From: Actinomadura macrotermitis
Lineage (GTDB): Bacteria > Actinomycetota > Actinomycetes > Streptosporangiales > Streptosporangiaceae
Direction: 5' to 3'
DNA: 64,000 nucleotides
NCBI RefSeq assembly: GCF_009604375.1
Contig: NZ_WEGH01000001.1
Location: 372,001-436,000, forward strand
Below the pieces are notes generated by a model that worked only from the letters and a program-made list of their open reading frames with translations, made no database searches and was not told the origin of the DNA. Below are positions 1 to 9,400 of this stretch, piece after piece. A program made the position numbers and the translations under genes. How positions within the stretch are numbered: position 1 is the first letter of the stretch; each line of letters opens with the position of its first letter.

Positions 1-181
1 GCAGGTCGCCCCGCGTCTTGACGGTCAGGTCGAACGAGCCGTGCTTGCCGAGCTGGGCCAGCATGTGGTCGTAGAACCCGACGCCGGTCGCGACGTCGAC
101 CTCGCCGGTGCCGTCCAGGTCGATCTCGACCAGGACGCTGGTCTCCTTGGTCCCCCGCTCGACGCGGCCCTTGCGGCTCAC
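1..181 (-). CDS. hisB: Imidazoleglycerol-phosphate dehydratase HisB, N-terminal part (cut by window edge)
   Basis: Only the first 60 codons are inside the window. HisB dehydrates imidazoleglycerol phosphate to imidazoleacetol phosphate in histidine synthesis. The visible N-terminus reads [20 protein letters not shown] and is followed by a GVGFYDHML stretch, the conserved start of the family with its first metal-binding histidine. The GTG start overlaps the hisC TGA by four bases (GTGA), so translation is probably coupled. HisB is the third gene of hisD-hisC-hisB, and later his genes probably lie beyond the window edge. Confidence is high because the order and the motif agree. Confidence 0.93.
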   Translation of the reverse strand, partial: MSRKGRVERGTKETSVLVEIDLDGTGEVDVATGVGFYDHMLAQLGKHGSFDLTVKTRGDL

Positions 182-1266
182 AGACTCTCCTTCAATGCGG
201 TACGGAAGGCGGCCATCTCTTCCGGGGTGCCGACGCTGACCCGCAGCCACTCGGGCGGTCCCACCTCCCGGATCAGCACGCCCCGGTCCAGCAGGTCCTG
301 CCAGACCCTCCGGCGGTCGGGGAACGTCCCGAACAGGACGAAGTTGGCGTCGGAGTCGGCCACCGTGAAGCCCTCGGCGCGCAGCCAGGCGACCAGGGCG
401 TCGCGCTCGGCGCGCAGCGCGGCGACCGAGCCGAGCAGCTCCTCGCCGTGCGCGACCGCGGTGCGCGCCACCGCCTGGGTGACGGCCGACAGGTGGTAGG
501 GCAGCCGCACCAGCAGCAGCGCGTCGATGACGGCGGGGTCGGCGGCCAGGTAGCCGAGGCGGGTGCCGGCCATCGCGAACGCCTTGGACATCGTGCGGGT
601 GACGATGAGGCGCGGGTTGCCGGGCAGCAGCGTCAGCGCGGACGGGGTCTCGGCGCGGCGGAACTCGCCGTAGGCCTCGTCGACCACCACCATGCCGGGC
701 GCGACCTTCAGCACCGCCTCGATCGCCTCCAGCGGCAGCGCGGTGCCGGTGGGGTTGTTCGGCGAGGTCAGGAACACCACGTCGGGGCGGTGCTCCTGCA
801 CGACCTTCACGGCGCGCTCGGGCTCCAGGCCGAAGTCCGCGTCGCGGTGCGCGTCGATCCACCGGGTGTTGGTCACATGCGTGATCATCGGGTGCATCGC
901 GTAGGACGGCTCGAAGCCGAGCGCGCAGCGGCCCGGCCCGCCGAACGCCTGCAGGATCTGCTGGATGATCTCGTTGGAGCCGTTGGCGGCCCACACCTGG
1001 CGGCCGGTCAGTCCGGCGCCGGGCGTGTCGGTGTTCAAAAACGTGGCGAGGTCCTCGCGCAGCGCGACCGCGTCGCGGTCGGGGTAGCGGTTCAGCGTCC
1101 CCGCCACCTCCGCGACGGCCTCGCCGAGCGCCTTCACCAGCCGCTCGGACGGCGGATAGGGGTTCTCGTTGGTGTTCAGCGCGTACGGGACGTCCAGCTG
1201 GAGTGCCCCGTAGGGCTCCCGGCCCCGCAGGTCGTCGCGGATCGGGAGCTCGTTCAAACCGGTCAC
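178..1266 (-). CDS. hisC: Histidinol-phosphate aminotransferase HisC
   Basis: This is a PLP-dependent class I/II aminotransferase of 362 residues that converts imidazoleacetol phosphate and glutamate to histidinol phosphate. Visible landmarks are NTNENP near residue 31, SPNNPTG with N171, DEAYGEF with D196, and SKAF with K228 as the Schiff-base lysine, followed by the phosphate-binding arginine at about R236. Length is normal. The GTG start lies in a GTGA overlap with the hisD stop; no longer start is credible because the upstream codons in this frame lie inside hisD. It is co-transcribed with hisD and hisB and acts in the cytosol. HisC-type enzymes can also accept aromatic substrates, but the his operon context decides the role. 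Confidence 0.96.
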   Translation of the reverse strand: MTGLNELPIRDDLRGREPYGALQLDVPYALNTNENPYPPSERLVKALGEAVAEVAGTLNRYPDRDAVALREDLATFLNTDTPGAGLTGRQVWAANGSNEIIQQILQAFGGPGRCALGFEPSYAMHPMITHVTNTRWIDAHRDADFGLEPERAVKVVQEHRPDVVFLTSPNNPTGTALPLEAIEAVLKVAPGMVVVDEAYGEFRRAETPSALTLLPGNPRLIVTRTMSKAFAMAGTRLGYLAADPAVIDALLLVRLPYHLSAVTQAVARTAVAHGEELLGSVAALRAERDALVAWLRAEGFTVADSDANFVLFGTFPDRRRVWQDLLDRGVLIREVGPPEWLRVSVGTPEEMAAFRTALKESL

Positions 1267-2570
1267 GAAGGGATCTCCCAGTCGAAGCGGGCCTTGAGGG
1301 CGGCGCCGTGCGCGGGCAGGTCCTCGGCCTCGGCGAGCGTGACGACACGGGCGGTCGCCTCGGCCAGCGCGGCCTCGTCGTACTCCACGACATGGATGCC
1401 GCGCAGGAACGACTGGACCGACAGGCCCGAGGAGTGGCAGGCGCAGCCGCCGGTCGGCAGCACGTGGTTGGAGCCGGCCAGGTAGTCGCCGAGCGACACC
1501 GGGGCGTGCGGGCCGACGAAGACCGCGCCGGCGTTGCGCACCCGGGCGGCGACGGCGGCGGCGTCCGCGGTCTGGATCTCCAGGTGCTCGGCGGCGTAGG
1601 CGTCCACGACCGCCAGGCCGGCCTCGACGTCGTCGACCAGCACGATGCCCGACTGGCGCCCGGCGAGCGCGGCGGTGACCCGCTCGGCGTGCTTGGTGCG
1701 GGCGACCTGCGCGCGCAGCTCGTCCTCCACCGCGCTCGCCAGCTCGGGCGAGTCGGTGACCAGCACCGCGGCGGCGAGCACGTCGTGCTCGGCCTGGCTG
1801 ATCAGGTCGGCGGCCACGTGCACCGGGTCGGCGGTGGCGTCGGCCAGGATCGCGATCTCGGTCGGGCCGGCCTCGGAGTCGATGCCGATGACGCCCTTCA
1901 GCAGCCGCTTGGCCGCCGCGACGTAGATGTTGCCGGGGCCGGTCACCAGGTCGGCGCGCGGGCACTCGTCGGTGCCGTAGGCGAACATCGCGATCGCCTG
2001 GGCGCCGCCGGCGGCGTAGACCTCGTCCACCCCGAGCAGCGCGCACGCGGCCAGGATCGCCGGGTGCGGCCGGCCGCCGAACCCCTTCTGCGCGGGCGAG
2101 GTGACCGCGAGGGAGCCGACGCCCGCCTCCTGCGCGGGCACCACGTTCATGACCACGCTGGAGGGGTAGACGGCGTTGCCGCCCGGCACGTACAGGCCGA
2201 CGCGGCCGACCGGCACCCACCGCTCGGTGACCGTGCCGCCCGGCACGACCTGGGTGGTGGTGTCGGTACGGCGCTGGTCGCGGTGCACCTTGCGGGCGCG
2301 CCGGATGCTCTCCTCCAGCGCGTCGCGGACGGCCGGGTCGAGCGTGGCGAGCGCCTCGTGGACCACTTCGACGGGCACGCGGGTGCGCTCCAGCTCCACG
2401 CCGTCGAACGCATGGGTGTGCTCCCGTACCGCCGCCGAGCCGCGATGGCGCACGTCCTCGCAGATGGGCCGCACCTTCTCCAGGGCGGCCTCGACGTCGA
2501 AGTCGGCGCGGGGCAGCGTGGCGCGCAGGTCGCCCGGAAGCGAGCCGCGCAGGTCGATACGGGAAATCAC
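1263..2570 (-). CDS. hisD: Histidinol dehydrogenase HisD
   Basis: HisD carries out the last two steps of histidine synthesis, oxidising L-histidinol to histidine with two NAD+ through a zinc-bound intermediate. The 435-residue length is typical. The expected zinc ligands are visible: Q259 and H262 in SQAEHD, D362 in GDYLAGSNH and H421 in LPAHGAAL. The catalytic Glu/His pair is at E328-H329 in AAEHLEIQ. It is the first gene of the minus-strand his operon. The GTG start has no Shine-Dalgarno, but a TAGACT -10 hexamer lies six bases upstream, so the mRNA is probably leaderless. Confidence 0.97.
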   Translation of the reverse strand: MISRIDLRGSLPGDLRATLPRADFDVEAALEKVRPICEDVRHRGSAAVREHTHAFDGVELERTRVPVEVVHEALATLDPAVRDALEESIRRARKVHRDQRRTDTTTQVVPGGTVTERWVPVGRVGLYVPGGNAVYPSSVVMNVVPAQEAGVGSLAVTSPAQKGFGGRPHPAILAACALLGVDEVYAAGGAQAIAMFAYGTDECPRADLVTGPGNIYVAAAKRLLKGVIGIDSEAGPTEIAILADATADPVHVAADLISQAEHDVLAAAVLVTDSPELASAVEDELRAQVARTKHAERVTAALAGRQSGIVLVDDVEAGLAVVDAYAAEHLEIQTADAAAVAARVRNAGAVFVGPHAPVSLGDYLAGSNHVLPTGGCACHSSGLSVQSFLRGIHVVEYDEAALAEATARVVTLAEAEDLPAHGAALKARFDWEIPS

Positions 2571-2576
2571 CCGGCC

Positions 2577-2627
2577 AGTCTACGGAGTGACCACGCCCCG
2601 GCGCGCATCGTCTCAGGTGACGAGACG
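2577..2627 (-). promoter_or_regulatory. Putative hisD promoter (leaderless) with inverted repeat
   Basis: Read on the minus strand, a TAGACT -10 element lies six bases before the GTG of hisD. An inverted repeat CGTCTC-N7-GAGACG (2609-2627) lies just upstream of where a -35 would be and could be an operator. No good -35 hexamer is visible. The promoter is inference from spacing, and the repeat is directly seen. Confidence 0.45.
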
Positions 2628-2648
2628 TGTCGTCAGACGCGCGGCCCG

Positions 2649-3461
2649 TCAGACGCGCAGCGTGCCGTCCAGCACCGTGACGGCCCGCCCCGACAGCACG
2701 ACCCGGTCGCCGCGCAGCTCGGTGCGCACGTACCCGCCGCGCGCGGACGCCTGGTAGCCGGTGAGGGCGTCGCGGCCGAGGCGCTCCGCCCAGAACGGGG
2801 CCAGGGCGCAGTGCGCCGAGCCGGTCACCGGGTCCTCGCCGTCGCCTTCCAGGACGCGGGCGCCGAAGAATCGGGACACGAAATCGTGCTCCCGCCCGGG
2901 CGTGGCGCGGGCGGTGGGGACGACGCCGCGCGCGTCGATCCGGCCGAGCGCGGCGATGTCGGGCCGCAGCTCGCGGACGGTCTCCTCGTCGGCGAGCTCG
3001 GCCACCACGTCGTTCTGCGCGGTGCGGCCCACCCAGCGGAGCGGGGCGCCGAGCGCCTCGGCCAGGCCGTCCGGCGCGGCCGCCTCGGCGGGCGGGGTGG
3101 CGGGGAAGTCCATCCGCAGGCCGCCGTCCGCGGCGCGGGTGACGGTGAGGACGCCGCTGCGCAGCGTCCGGAAGCGGATCGGCCGGTCCGCCGGCACCGC
3201 CCCGGAGGTGAACAGGGCGTGCGCCGAGGCCAGGGTGGCGTGCCCGCAGAGCGCCACCTCCACCAGCGGGGTGAACCAGCGCAGCTCGTAGTCCTCTTCC
3301 CCTTCGGCGAGGGGGCGCACGAACGCGGTCTCGGAGTGCTTCATCTCGGCGGCGACGTGCTGCATCCAGGCGGCGTCCGCGGCCTGGTCCAGCAGGCAGA
3401 CCCCGGCGGGGTTGCCGCGGAAGGGAGCGTCGGTGAAGGCGTCGACCACGAAGATCCTCAT
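2649..3461 (-). CDS. PhzF family isomerase/epimerase-like protein
   Basis: This 270-residue protein has the two-domain diaminopimelate-epimerase-like fold of the PhzF family. The N-terminus [20 protein letters not shown] and the following HSETAFV are diagnostic; E44 matches the catalytic glutamate of Phz[21 protein letters not shown] segment near residue 215 is the second family signature. Most members have no known substrate and only a few act in phenazine synthesis. No phenazine genes are nearby, so phenazine production should not be inferred. The gene is alone between the his operon and a small membrane gene. A TAGCGT hexamer seven bases before the ATG suggests a leaderless transcript. Confidence 0.88.
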   Translation of the reverse strand: MRIFVVDAFTDAPFRGNPAGVCLLDQAADAAWMQHVAAEMKHSETAFVRPLAEGEEDYELRWFTPLVEVALCGHATLASAHALFTSGAVPADRPIRFRTLRSGVLTVTRAADGGLRMDFPATPPAEAAAPDGLAEALGAPLRWVGRTAQNDVVAELADEETVRELRPDIAALGRIDARGVVPTARATPGREHDFVSRFFGARVLEGDGEDPVTGSAHCALAPFWAERLGRDALTGYQASARGGYVRTELRGDRVVLSGRAVTVLDGTLRV

Positions 3462-3468
3462 GGTCTCG

Positions 3469-3474
3469 ACGCTA
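3469..3474 (-). promoter_or_regulatory. Putative -10 of the phzF-like gene
   Basis: TAGCGT on the minus strand, seven bases upstream of the ATG, fits the TANNNT-N7-start pattern of leaderless actinobacterial transcripts. No convincing -35 is visible. Confidence 0.4.
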
Positions 3475-3519
3475 ACCGGACCCCGGCGACCACAAAACGG
3501 CCATTCGCCGTAAGTGGCC

Positions 3520-3684
3520 TCAAACGCGGCCGGGCAGCCGGCGCAGGGGCGGCGGCAGGTCCCCGGGCACGGTGTCGTCCTCGGTGAAGCGGGCGTCCCA
3601 GCGGCGCGGGCACGCGGCGATCCAGCCGAGGACGAAGCCGACGGCCAGGCTGGCCGCGCTCAGGATGATCAGGTTGAGCCACAT
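3520..3684 (-). CDS. Small single-pass membrane protein, unknown
   Basis: This is a 54-residue protein starting MWLNLIILSAASLAVGFVLG, with one hydrophobic helix over residues 2-22, followed by a short polar tail. I chose this ATG because GGAG lies nine bases upstream and because the longer reading in the same frame begins with 46 low-complexity Pro/Arg residues lacking a ribosome-binding site. I do not recognise a family. The tail ACPRRWDARFTEDD is probably cytosolic. It could be a spurious ORF, but the start, ribosome-binding site and hydrophobic pattern argue for a real gene. Confidence 0.6.
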   Translation of the reverse strand: MWLNLIILSAASLAVGFVLGWIAACPRRWDARFTEDDTVPGDLPPPLRRLPGRV

Positions 3685-3908
3685 GTGGCGGGTCTCCAGG
3701 GTCGGTCCGGGGGAGCGACCCCCGGGTCGGCACCGACCGTAGTCCCGCGCGCACGGGAAGGTGGCCGGTTCGGCGCGGACTGGCCCAGGGTGACCAGGGC
3801 GCATGCCCCGAACGGGTGACATTGAGATTCCCAGTCGAAACCCCAGAAAGCTTCAGACTATGAGAATCCAGGCACCCATGACCGCCGTTCCGAACGTAGG
3901 CTGGCCGC

Positions 3909-3935
3909 ATGGGCGTCCGGAGGGGGTGGCGGTGA
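3909..3935 (+). CDS. Leaderless 8-codon upstream ORF (MGVRRGWR)
   Basis: A TAGGCT -10 hexamer (3897-3902) ends six bases before this ATG, so an mRNA would begin at or next to it. The ORF encodes MGVRRGWR and its TGA overlaps the GTG of the following LON-domain gene in a GTGA junction. A GGAGG inside the ORF serves the downstream start. It may deliver ribosomes to the downstream gene or sense translation of its Arg/Trp codons. Expression is inferred. Confidence 0.4.
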   Translation: MGVRRGWR

Positions 3936-4594
3936 CCGAGCGGCTGGCGCTGTTCCCGCTCGGGACCGTGCTGTTCCCCGGCCTGGTGCTGCCGCTGCAC
4001 CTGTTCGAGGAGCGCTACCGGCTGCTGATCCGCGACCTGCTGGAGCGCCCCGGGCCGCGCTGCTTCGGGGTCGTCGCCATCGAGCTCGGGCACGAGGTGG
4101 GCGCGCAGGGCGCGCGGCGCCTCGCCGAGGTCGGCTGCGTCGCCGAGGTGCGGGAGGCGCGCGAGCACGACGACGGGCGCTTCGACATCGTCACCGTCGG
4201 CACCCGCCGCTTCCGGCTGAAGAGCGTGGACCGCTCGCGCCCCTACCTGCAGGGCGAGGTGGACCTGCTGCCCGAGGAGGCCGGGCCGGGCGCCGCGCCG
4301 CTGGCCGTGCGGGCCGGGCGGCTGTTCGCGCTGTACCGCGAGCGGCTCGCCGCGGCCGGCGCCGCGGCGGCCGAGGCGCTCGACCCGCCGGACGATCCGG
4401 TGACGCTGTCGTACCTGATCGCGGCGACCGCGGTCCTGGACGGCCACGACAAGCAGCGCCTGCTGGCCGCCGAGAACGCCGCGCTGCGGCTGCGCGCCGC
4501 GCTCGGCCTGCTGGCCCGCGAGACCCGCCTGCTGGCGGCGCTGCCCACGGTGCCCGCCGGGCAGTTCCTGGACGGATCGGTCCACCCGAACTGA
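3932..4594 (+). CDS. LON substrate-binding-domain protein (LonN-like)
   Basis: The protein has 220 residues starting from the GTG, which has GGAGG eight bases upstream. The N-terminus ALFPLGTVLFPGLVLPLHLF followed by EERYRLL is the classic start of the Lon protease N-terminal (PUA-like) domain. No AAA+ or Ser-Lys protease domain follows, so this is a stand-alone LON-domain protein, common in actinobacteria and of unknown substrate. The C-terminal half is helical (LLAAENAALRLRAALGLL). It is followed 23 bases later by the ybaK-type gene on the same strand. The junction with the 8-codon ORF suggests coupled translation. Confidence 0.88.
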   Translation: MTERLALFPLGTVLFPGLVLPLHLFEERYRLLIRDLLERPGPRCFGVVAIELGHEVGAQGARRLAEVGCVAEVREAREHDDGRFDIVTVGTRRFRLKSVDRSRPYLQGEVDLLPEEAGPGAAPLAVRAGRLFALYRERLAAAGAAAAEALDPPDDPVTLSYLIAATAVLDGHDKQRLLAAENAALRLRAALGLLARETRLLAALPTVPAGQFLDGSVHPN

Positions 4595-4617
4595 TCACGG
4601 CACGGCAGACTGGCCCC

Positions 4618-5115
4618 ATGAGCACAGCGCGGAACAAGGGCGGCAAGGGGACCCCGGCGACGGTCGCCGCCGCCAAGGCGAAGATCGATTTCACGCTGCA
4701 CCCCTACGAGGCGGACCCGGCGGCCGAGTCCTACGGGCAGGCGGCGGCCGACGCGCTCGGGGTGCCGCACGAGCGGCTGTTCAAGACGCTGCTCGCCGAG
4801 GTGGACGGCGCGCTCACCGTCGGCGTCGTGCCGGTCTCGGCGTCGCTGGACCTGAAGGCGCTCGCCGCGGCGGCCGGCGGCAAGAAGGCGCGGATGGCCG
4901 ACCCGCAGGACGCCGAGCGCGCCACCGGCTACGTGGTCGGCGGGATCAGCCCGCTCGGGCAGCGGCGGCGGCTGCCGACGGTGCTGGACGCCTCCGCCTC
5001 AGGATTCGCCACGATCTACGTCTCGGCCGGTCGGCGCGGCCTGCAGATCGAGCTCGCCCCCGCCGACCTGGTCTGCCTCACCGGCGCGCGCGAGGCCGCC
5101 ATCGCCCGCGGGTAG
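4618..5115 (+). CDS. ybaK: Cys-tRNA(Pro) deacylase, YbaK/EbsC family
   Basis: This 165-residue trans-editing enzyme hydrolyses cysteine mischarged onto tRNA(Pro). The central fold is visible, with a conserved lysine in ERLFKTLL (about K56), the VPVSASLDLKALA strand-helix, and the GYVVGGISPLG loop that lines the substrate pocket. Length and domain layout match the bacterial YbaK group rather than the ProX group. A CAGACT hexamer six bases before the ATG could give a leaderless transcript, and read-through from the LON gene is also possible. Its 3' end overlaps the opposing membrane gene by 117 bases. Confidence 0.92.
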   Translation: MSTARNKGGKGTPATVAAAKAKIDFTLHPYEADPAAESYGQAAADALGVPHERLFKTLLAEVDGALTVGVVPVSASLDLKALAAAAGGKKARMADPQDAERATGYVVGGISPLGQRRRLPTVLDASASGFATIYVSAGRRGLQIELAPADLVCLTGAREAAIARG

Positions 5116-5601
5116 CCGCTTGACCAGCAGCTCCAGCACCCCGTACGCGGCGACGGCGAGCAGCGGCCAGAACACCAGGACGCCGGTGGCGCGCAGGTCG
5201 GCGACGCCGGTGACGGTCCGCCCGTCGGGCGCGCCGCGCACCGCCCGCTCGAACCCGGCGAGGCCGACGTGGTGGCCGGTGCGCCAGGCCAGCACCGCCG
5301 CGGCCAGGCCGCCGGCCGCCAGGGCCAGGATCAGCGCCGCGTCGTTGCCGCGGCCGCCGAACAGGTAGGCCACGGCGCCGCAGCCGAGGCCGGCGGCCAC
5401 CGCGATCAGCGCGAACCGGGCGTCGGCCCCGATCGGGCCCTGCCCGTCGGGGTCGGCGAGCAGCGGCTCGCCCTGCACCACCACGTACCGGACGGCGGGG
5501 GCGATCCTCGCCCACAGCAGCCCGGCCAGGGGGCCGAGCACGGTCACGATCGCGGTGGTGACCGCCCAGGTCCGCAAGGCCCTCACGGTCGCTCCCCGCA
5601 C
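4999..5601 (-). CDS. DUF2567-like four-helix membrane protein
   Basis: This is a 200-residue membrane protein with about four hydrophobic helices (near residues 11-33, 63-83, 88-107 and 139-160). The opening with VTVLGPLAGLLWARIAP resembles the DUF2567 family of actinobacterial membrane proteins, whose function is unknown. The GTG start was chosen because AAGGAG lies eight bases upstream. The hydrophilic C-terminal 40 residues lie antisense to the end of ybaK, an unusually long convergent overlap. The first in-frame stop is there, so the tail is real if the gene is. Confidence 0.75.
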   Translation of the reverse strand: MRGATVRALRTWAVTTAIVTVLGPLAGLLWARIAPAVRYVVVQGEPLLADPDGQGPIGADARFALIAVAAGLGCGAVAYLFGGRGNDAALILALAAGGLAAAVLAWRTGHHVGLAGFERAVRGAPDGRTVTGVADLRATGVLVFWPLLAVAAYGVLELLVKRLPAGDGGLARAGEADQVGGGELDLQAAPTGRDVDRGES

Positions 5602-5714
5602 CTCGTACGCTCCTTGTAGACGCCCATCATCCGTCGGCGAAAGCCTAACCCTCCCCCGTCCACCGATCGACTCCCGGCAGGTGTCCGATTCACACCCCCG
5701 ACCGGCCCGATTCT

Positions 5715-5723
5715 TGGGATAAT
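5715..5723 (+). promoter_or_regulatory. Extended -10 promoter (TGGGATAAT)
   Basis: TGG followed by GATAAT is a textbook extended -10. It ends nine bases before the ATG at 5733, predicting a leaderless or nearly leaderless mRNA. No -35 match is seen, as expected for an extended -10 promoter. Confidence 0.55.
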
Positions 5724-5732
5724 GTGCCCGAC

Positions 5733-6431
5733 ATGTCCGGATTCAGTCCTGCGTTCGAACGCCTCGGCGCCGCGCTCGCCGCGGTGGTGCTCCACCAGCA
5801 GGAGACGCTGGCGGAGTTCCTGCCGCGCGAGGACTGGAGCGCCGACCTCACCGCGCGCAGCTACGTCAGCGGCGGTGTCGGCGTGCGCGTCTCGCTGCTC
5901 GGCAGCTACGCGGCGCGCGAGCGGACCTGGCTGTGGGGCTGGGCCAACCCGCAGTTCGGCGACGACCATCCGGCGGTCGCGCCGACCCTGGCCATCCGCG
6001 CCCTCGGCGAGCGCCTCGGCATCCCCGAGTTCGTCACCCCCGAGGTCGACCTCGGCTGGTACGACGGCCCGGCCGGGCACGGCGGCGAACTGATCGCGAT
6101 GGCCGCCGGCGGCGTCCTCGGCGGCGGCGGCTACATCGGCGCCGGCTACGACGGCGGCTCGGCCTACCTGCACGTGGACGACCCCAAGGCGCCGCCCGCG
6201 GCCTGGGACCCGGTCCCGGTGCCCCGGCTGCTCACCACCGCGGCCGCCCTCTTCCCCCGCGACCCGCGCCTCACCCTCGCCCGCCTGCTCAGCCACCACC
6301 GCGTCCCCTACCGGGACGCCGACGGGGTCATGGAGATCGCCCTCCCGTCCGGCGGCACCGCCCGCGCCTACTTCGACGGCCTCGGCCGCTTCGCCGAATG
6401 GCAGGCCGAGCTCGTCCCCGCCACCCTGTGA
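5733..6431 (+). CDS. DUF6882-like protein, unknown function
   Basis: This 232-residue soluble protein starts MSGFSPAFERLG. Its central WLWGWANPQFGDDHP motif, preceded by a small beta domain and followed by a Gly-rich stretch (AAGGVLGGGGYIG), resembles DUF6882-type proteins of actinobacteria. No catalytic motif or membrane segment is visible. The ATG was preferred over a GTG three codons upstream because of the adjacent extended -10. It is a single-gene transcript ending at a strong hairpin shared with the convergent dnaE. Confidence 0.7.
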   Translation: MSGFSPAFERLGAALAAVVLHQQETLAEFLPREDWSADLTARSYVSGGVGVRVSLLGSYAARERTWLWGWANPQFGDDHPAVAPTLAIRALGERLGIPEFVTPEVDLGWYDGPAGHGGELIAMAAGGVLGGGGYIGAGYDGGSAYLHVDDPKAPPAAWDPVPVPRLLTTAAALFPRDPRLTLARLLSHHRVPYRDADGVMEIALPSGGTARAYFDGLGRFAEWQAELVPATL

Positions 6432-6437
6432 CCCGCC

Positions 6438-6461
6438 GCCCGGGCCCGTGCGGGCCCGGGC
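6438..6461. terminator. Bidirectional hairpin between convergent genes
   Basis: GCCCGGGCCCG and CGGGCCCGGGC form a perfect 11-bp GC stem separated by two bases. It lies between the stop of the DUF6882-like gene and the stop of dnaE, so it can end both transcripts. There is no U-tract, as is common in high-GC actinobacteria. Confidence 0.65.
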
Positions 6462-6474
6462 GCGTGGGGACGCA

Positions 6475-9400
6475 CTACCCCAGGCAGGACGGGCCCAGCA
6501 GCTGCTTCAGGTCGCCCATCAGCGCCGGGGACGGCGCGACCCGCAGCTTGTCGTCCAGGCGGACCACCGTGGTGCGCGGCCCGTTCTGCAGGTGCAGGTG
6601 CACCTCGGACGTGCCCGGGTGGCTGACCAGCACCTCCTTCAGGCCCGCCACGATCGGCGGGGTGCAGCGGCCGAGCGGCAGGGTCACCGCGAGCGGCCCG
6701 AACGCGTCGCTGATGGTCAGGTCCGGCTGGGTCACCTCCATCGCGATGATCTTGGCGACGTCCTCGCGGCGGTCCAGCCGGCCCTTGACGGTCAAGATGG
6801 CGTCCTCGGCCAGCAGCGTGGAGCACAGCTGGTAGGACGAGGGGAAGCACATGACCTCGATCGACCCGGCCAGGTCCTCCAGCTGGAACATCGCCCACGA
6901 GTTGCCCTGCTTGGTGACCTTGCGCTGCAGCCCCGACAGCAGGCCCGCGACGGTCACCACCTGCCCGTCGGGCCGCTCCCCCTCGTTCAGCGACGCGATG
7001 GTGCAGTCGGCCTCGCGCTCCAGGATGTGCTCGATGCCGAGCAGCGGGTGGTCGGACACGTACAGGCCGAGCATCTCCCGCTCGAACGCCAGCAGCGTCG
7101 TCTTGTCCCACTCCTCGTTCTCGGGGATCGCCACCGCGAAGGCGTCGTCGCCGCCGTCGTTCTCCAGCGCCCCGAACAGCGAGTCCTGGCCGATGGCCTC
7201 CTTGCGCTTGATGTCGATGACCGAGTCGATCGCCTGCTCGTGCACCATCAGCAGCGCCTTGCGCTGGTGGCCGAGCTCGTCGAACGCGCCCGCCTTGATC
7301 AGCGACTCCACCACGCGCTTGTTGCACACGATCGGCGGGACCTTGCCGAGGAAGTCGTTGAAGTCGGTGTAGGCGCCCTTCTCCTTGCGCGCCGCGACGA
7401 TGCCGTCGACCACGTTGGTGCCGACGTTGCGGACCGCCGACAGGCCGAAGCGGATCTCGGTGTCGCCCATCGGGGTGAAGTCGGCCTCGGAGGTGTTGAC
7501 GTCGGGCGGCAGCACCTTCAGGCCCATGCGGCGGCACTCGTTCAGGTAGAGCGCGCTCTTGTCCTTGTCGTCGCCGACGGAGGTGAGCAGGCCCGCCATG
7601 TACTCGGCCGGGTAGTTGGCCTTCAGGTACGCCGTCCAGTACGACACCAGGCCGTAGGCGGCCGAGTGCGCCTTGTTGAAGGCGTAGTCGGAGAAGGGGA
7701 CCAGGATGTCCCACAGCGTCTTGACGGCCTCCTTGGAGAAGCCGTTGTCGATCATGCCCTGCTCGAAGCCGACGAACTGGGCGTCCAGCTCGGCCTTCTT
7801 CTTCTTGCCCATCACCCGGCGCAGCAGGTCGGCCTTGCCGAGCGTGTACCCGGCCACCTTCTGCGCGATCGCCATGACCTGCTCCTGGTAGACGATCAGG
7901 CCGTAGGTGGTGTCCAGGATCTCCCGGAGCGGCTCCTCCAGCTCGGGGTGGATCGGCGTGATCTCCTGCAGGCCGTTCTTGCGCAGCGCGTAGTTGGTGT
8001 GGGAGTTGGCGCCCATCGGGCCGGGCCGGTACAGCGCGCCGACCGCGGAGATGTCCTCGAAGTTGTCGGGCTTCATCAGCCGCAGCAGCGCCCGCATCGG
8101 GCCGCCGTCGAACTGGAAGACGCCGAGGGTGTCGCCGCGCGACAGCAGCTCGTAGGTCTTGGGGTCGGTCAGCTCCAGCGAGAGCAGGTCGACCTTGTGG
8201 CCCTTGTTCTTCTCGATGCCCTTCAGCGCGTCGTCGATGATCGTCAGGTTGCGCAGGCCCAGGAAGTCCATCTTCAGCAGGCCGAGCGTCTCGCAGGTCG
8301 GGTAGTCGAACTGCGTGATGATCGCGCCGTCGGCGTCGCGGCGCATGATCGGCACATGGTCGGTGATCGTCTCACCGGCCATGATGATCCCGGCCGCGTG
8401 CACGCCGGTCTGCCGGATCAGCCCCTCCAGGCCCTGCGCCAGATCGATGATCTGCTTGACGTCGGCCTCCTCCTCGTACAGCTTGCGCAGCTCGCCGGCC
8501 TCGCCGTACCGCGGGTGCTTGTCGTCGAAGATGCCCGACAGCGGGATGTCCTTGCCCATCACCGCGGGCGGGAACGCCTTGGAGATCCGGTCGCCGAGGG
8601 CGTAGGGGAAGCCGAGGACGCGGCCGGCGTCCTTCACGGCCGCCTTCGCCTTGATGGTGCCGAAGGTGGCGATGAAGGAGACCTTGTCGGCGCCCCACTT
8701 CTCGGTGGTGTACCGGATCACCTCCGCCCGCCGGTCTTCCGGGAAGTCGATGTCGATGTCGGGCATCGACGCGCGCTCGGGGTTGAGGAACCGCTCGAAG
8801 ATCAGGCCGTGCGGGAGCGGGTCCAGGTCGGTGATGCCCATCGCGTAGGCGATCAGCGAGCCCGCCGCGCTGCCGCGGCCCGGCCCGACCAGGATGCCGT
8901 TGTTCTTGGCCCACATGATGAAGTCGGCCACGACCAGGAAGTACGAGGGGTACCCCTTGCCGAGGATGACGTCCATCTCGTACTCGGCCTGCTTGACGTA
9001 CTCCTCGGGGATGCCGCCGGGGAAGCGCCGCTTCAGGCCCTCCCAGACCTCCTTGCGGAACCAGCTCTCCTCGGTCTCGCCCTCGGGCACCGGGAACCGC
9101 GGGCTGAGGTCGCGGTACTCGAACATCCCGGCCGGGTCGACCTTCTCGGCGATCAGCAGGGTGTTGCGGCACCCCTCGGCCCAGAAGTCGGAGGAGTCGA
9201 TGGCGCGCATCTCGTCGGCGGTCTTGATGTAGTAGCCGCTGCCGTCGAACCGGAACCGGTCGGGGTCGGCGAGCTGCTTGCCGACCTGGACGCACAGCAG
9301 CGCGTCGTGCGCGGTCGCCTCCGACTCGTGGGTGTAGTGCGAGTCGTTGGTCACCACCGGCGGGATGTTCAGCTTCTTACTGATCTCGATCAGGCCGTCG

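Noticed and set aside
178..2220. Long minus-strand reading frame covering hisC and part of hisD
   Set aside because: The upstream part is a frame-shifted Arg/Gly-rich shadow of hisD; hisC begins at the GTGA overlap.
2649..3461. PhzF homologue suggesting phenazine production
   Set aside because: No other phz genes are present, and most PhzF family proteins are not involved in phenazine synthesis.
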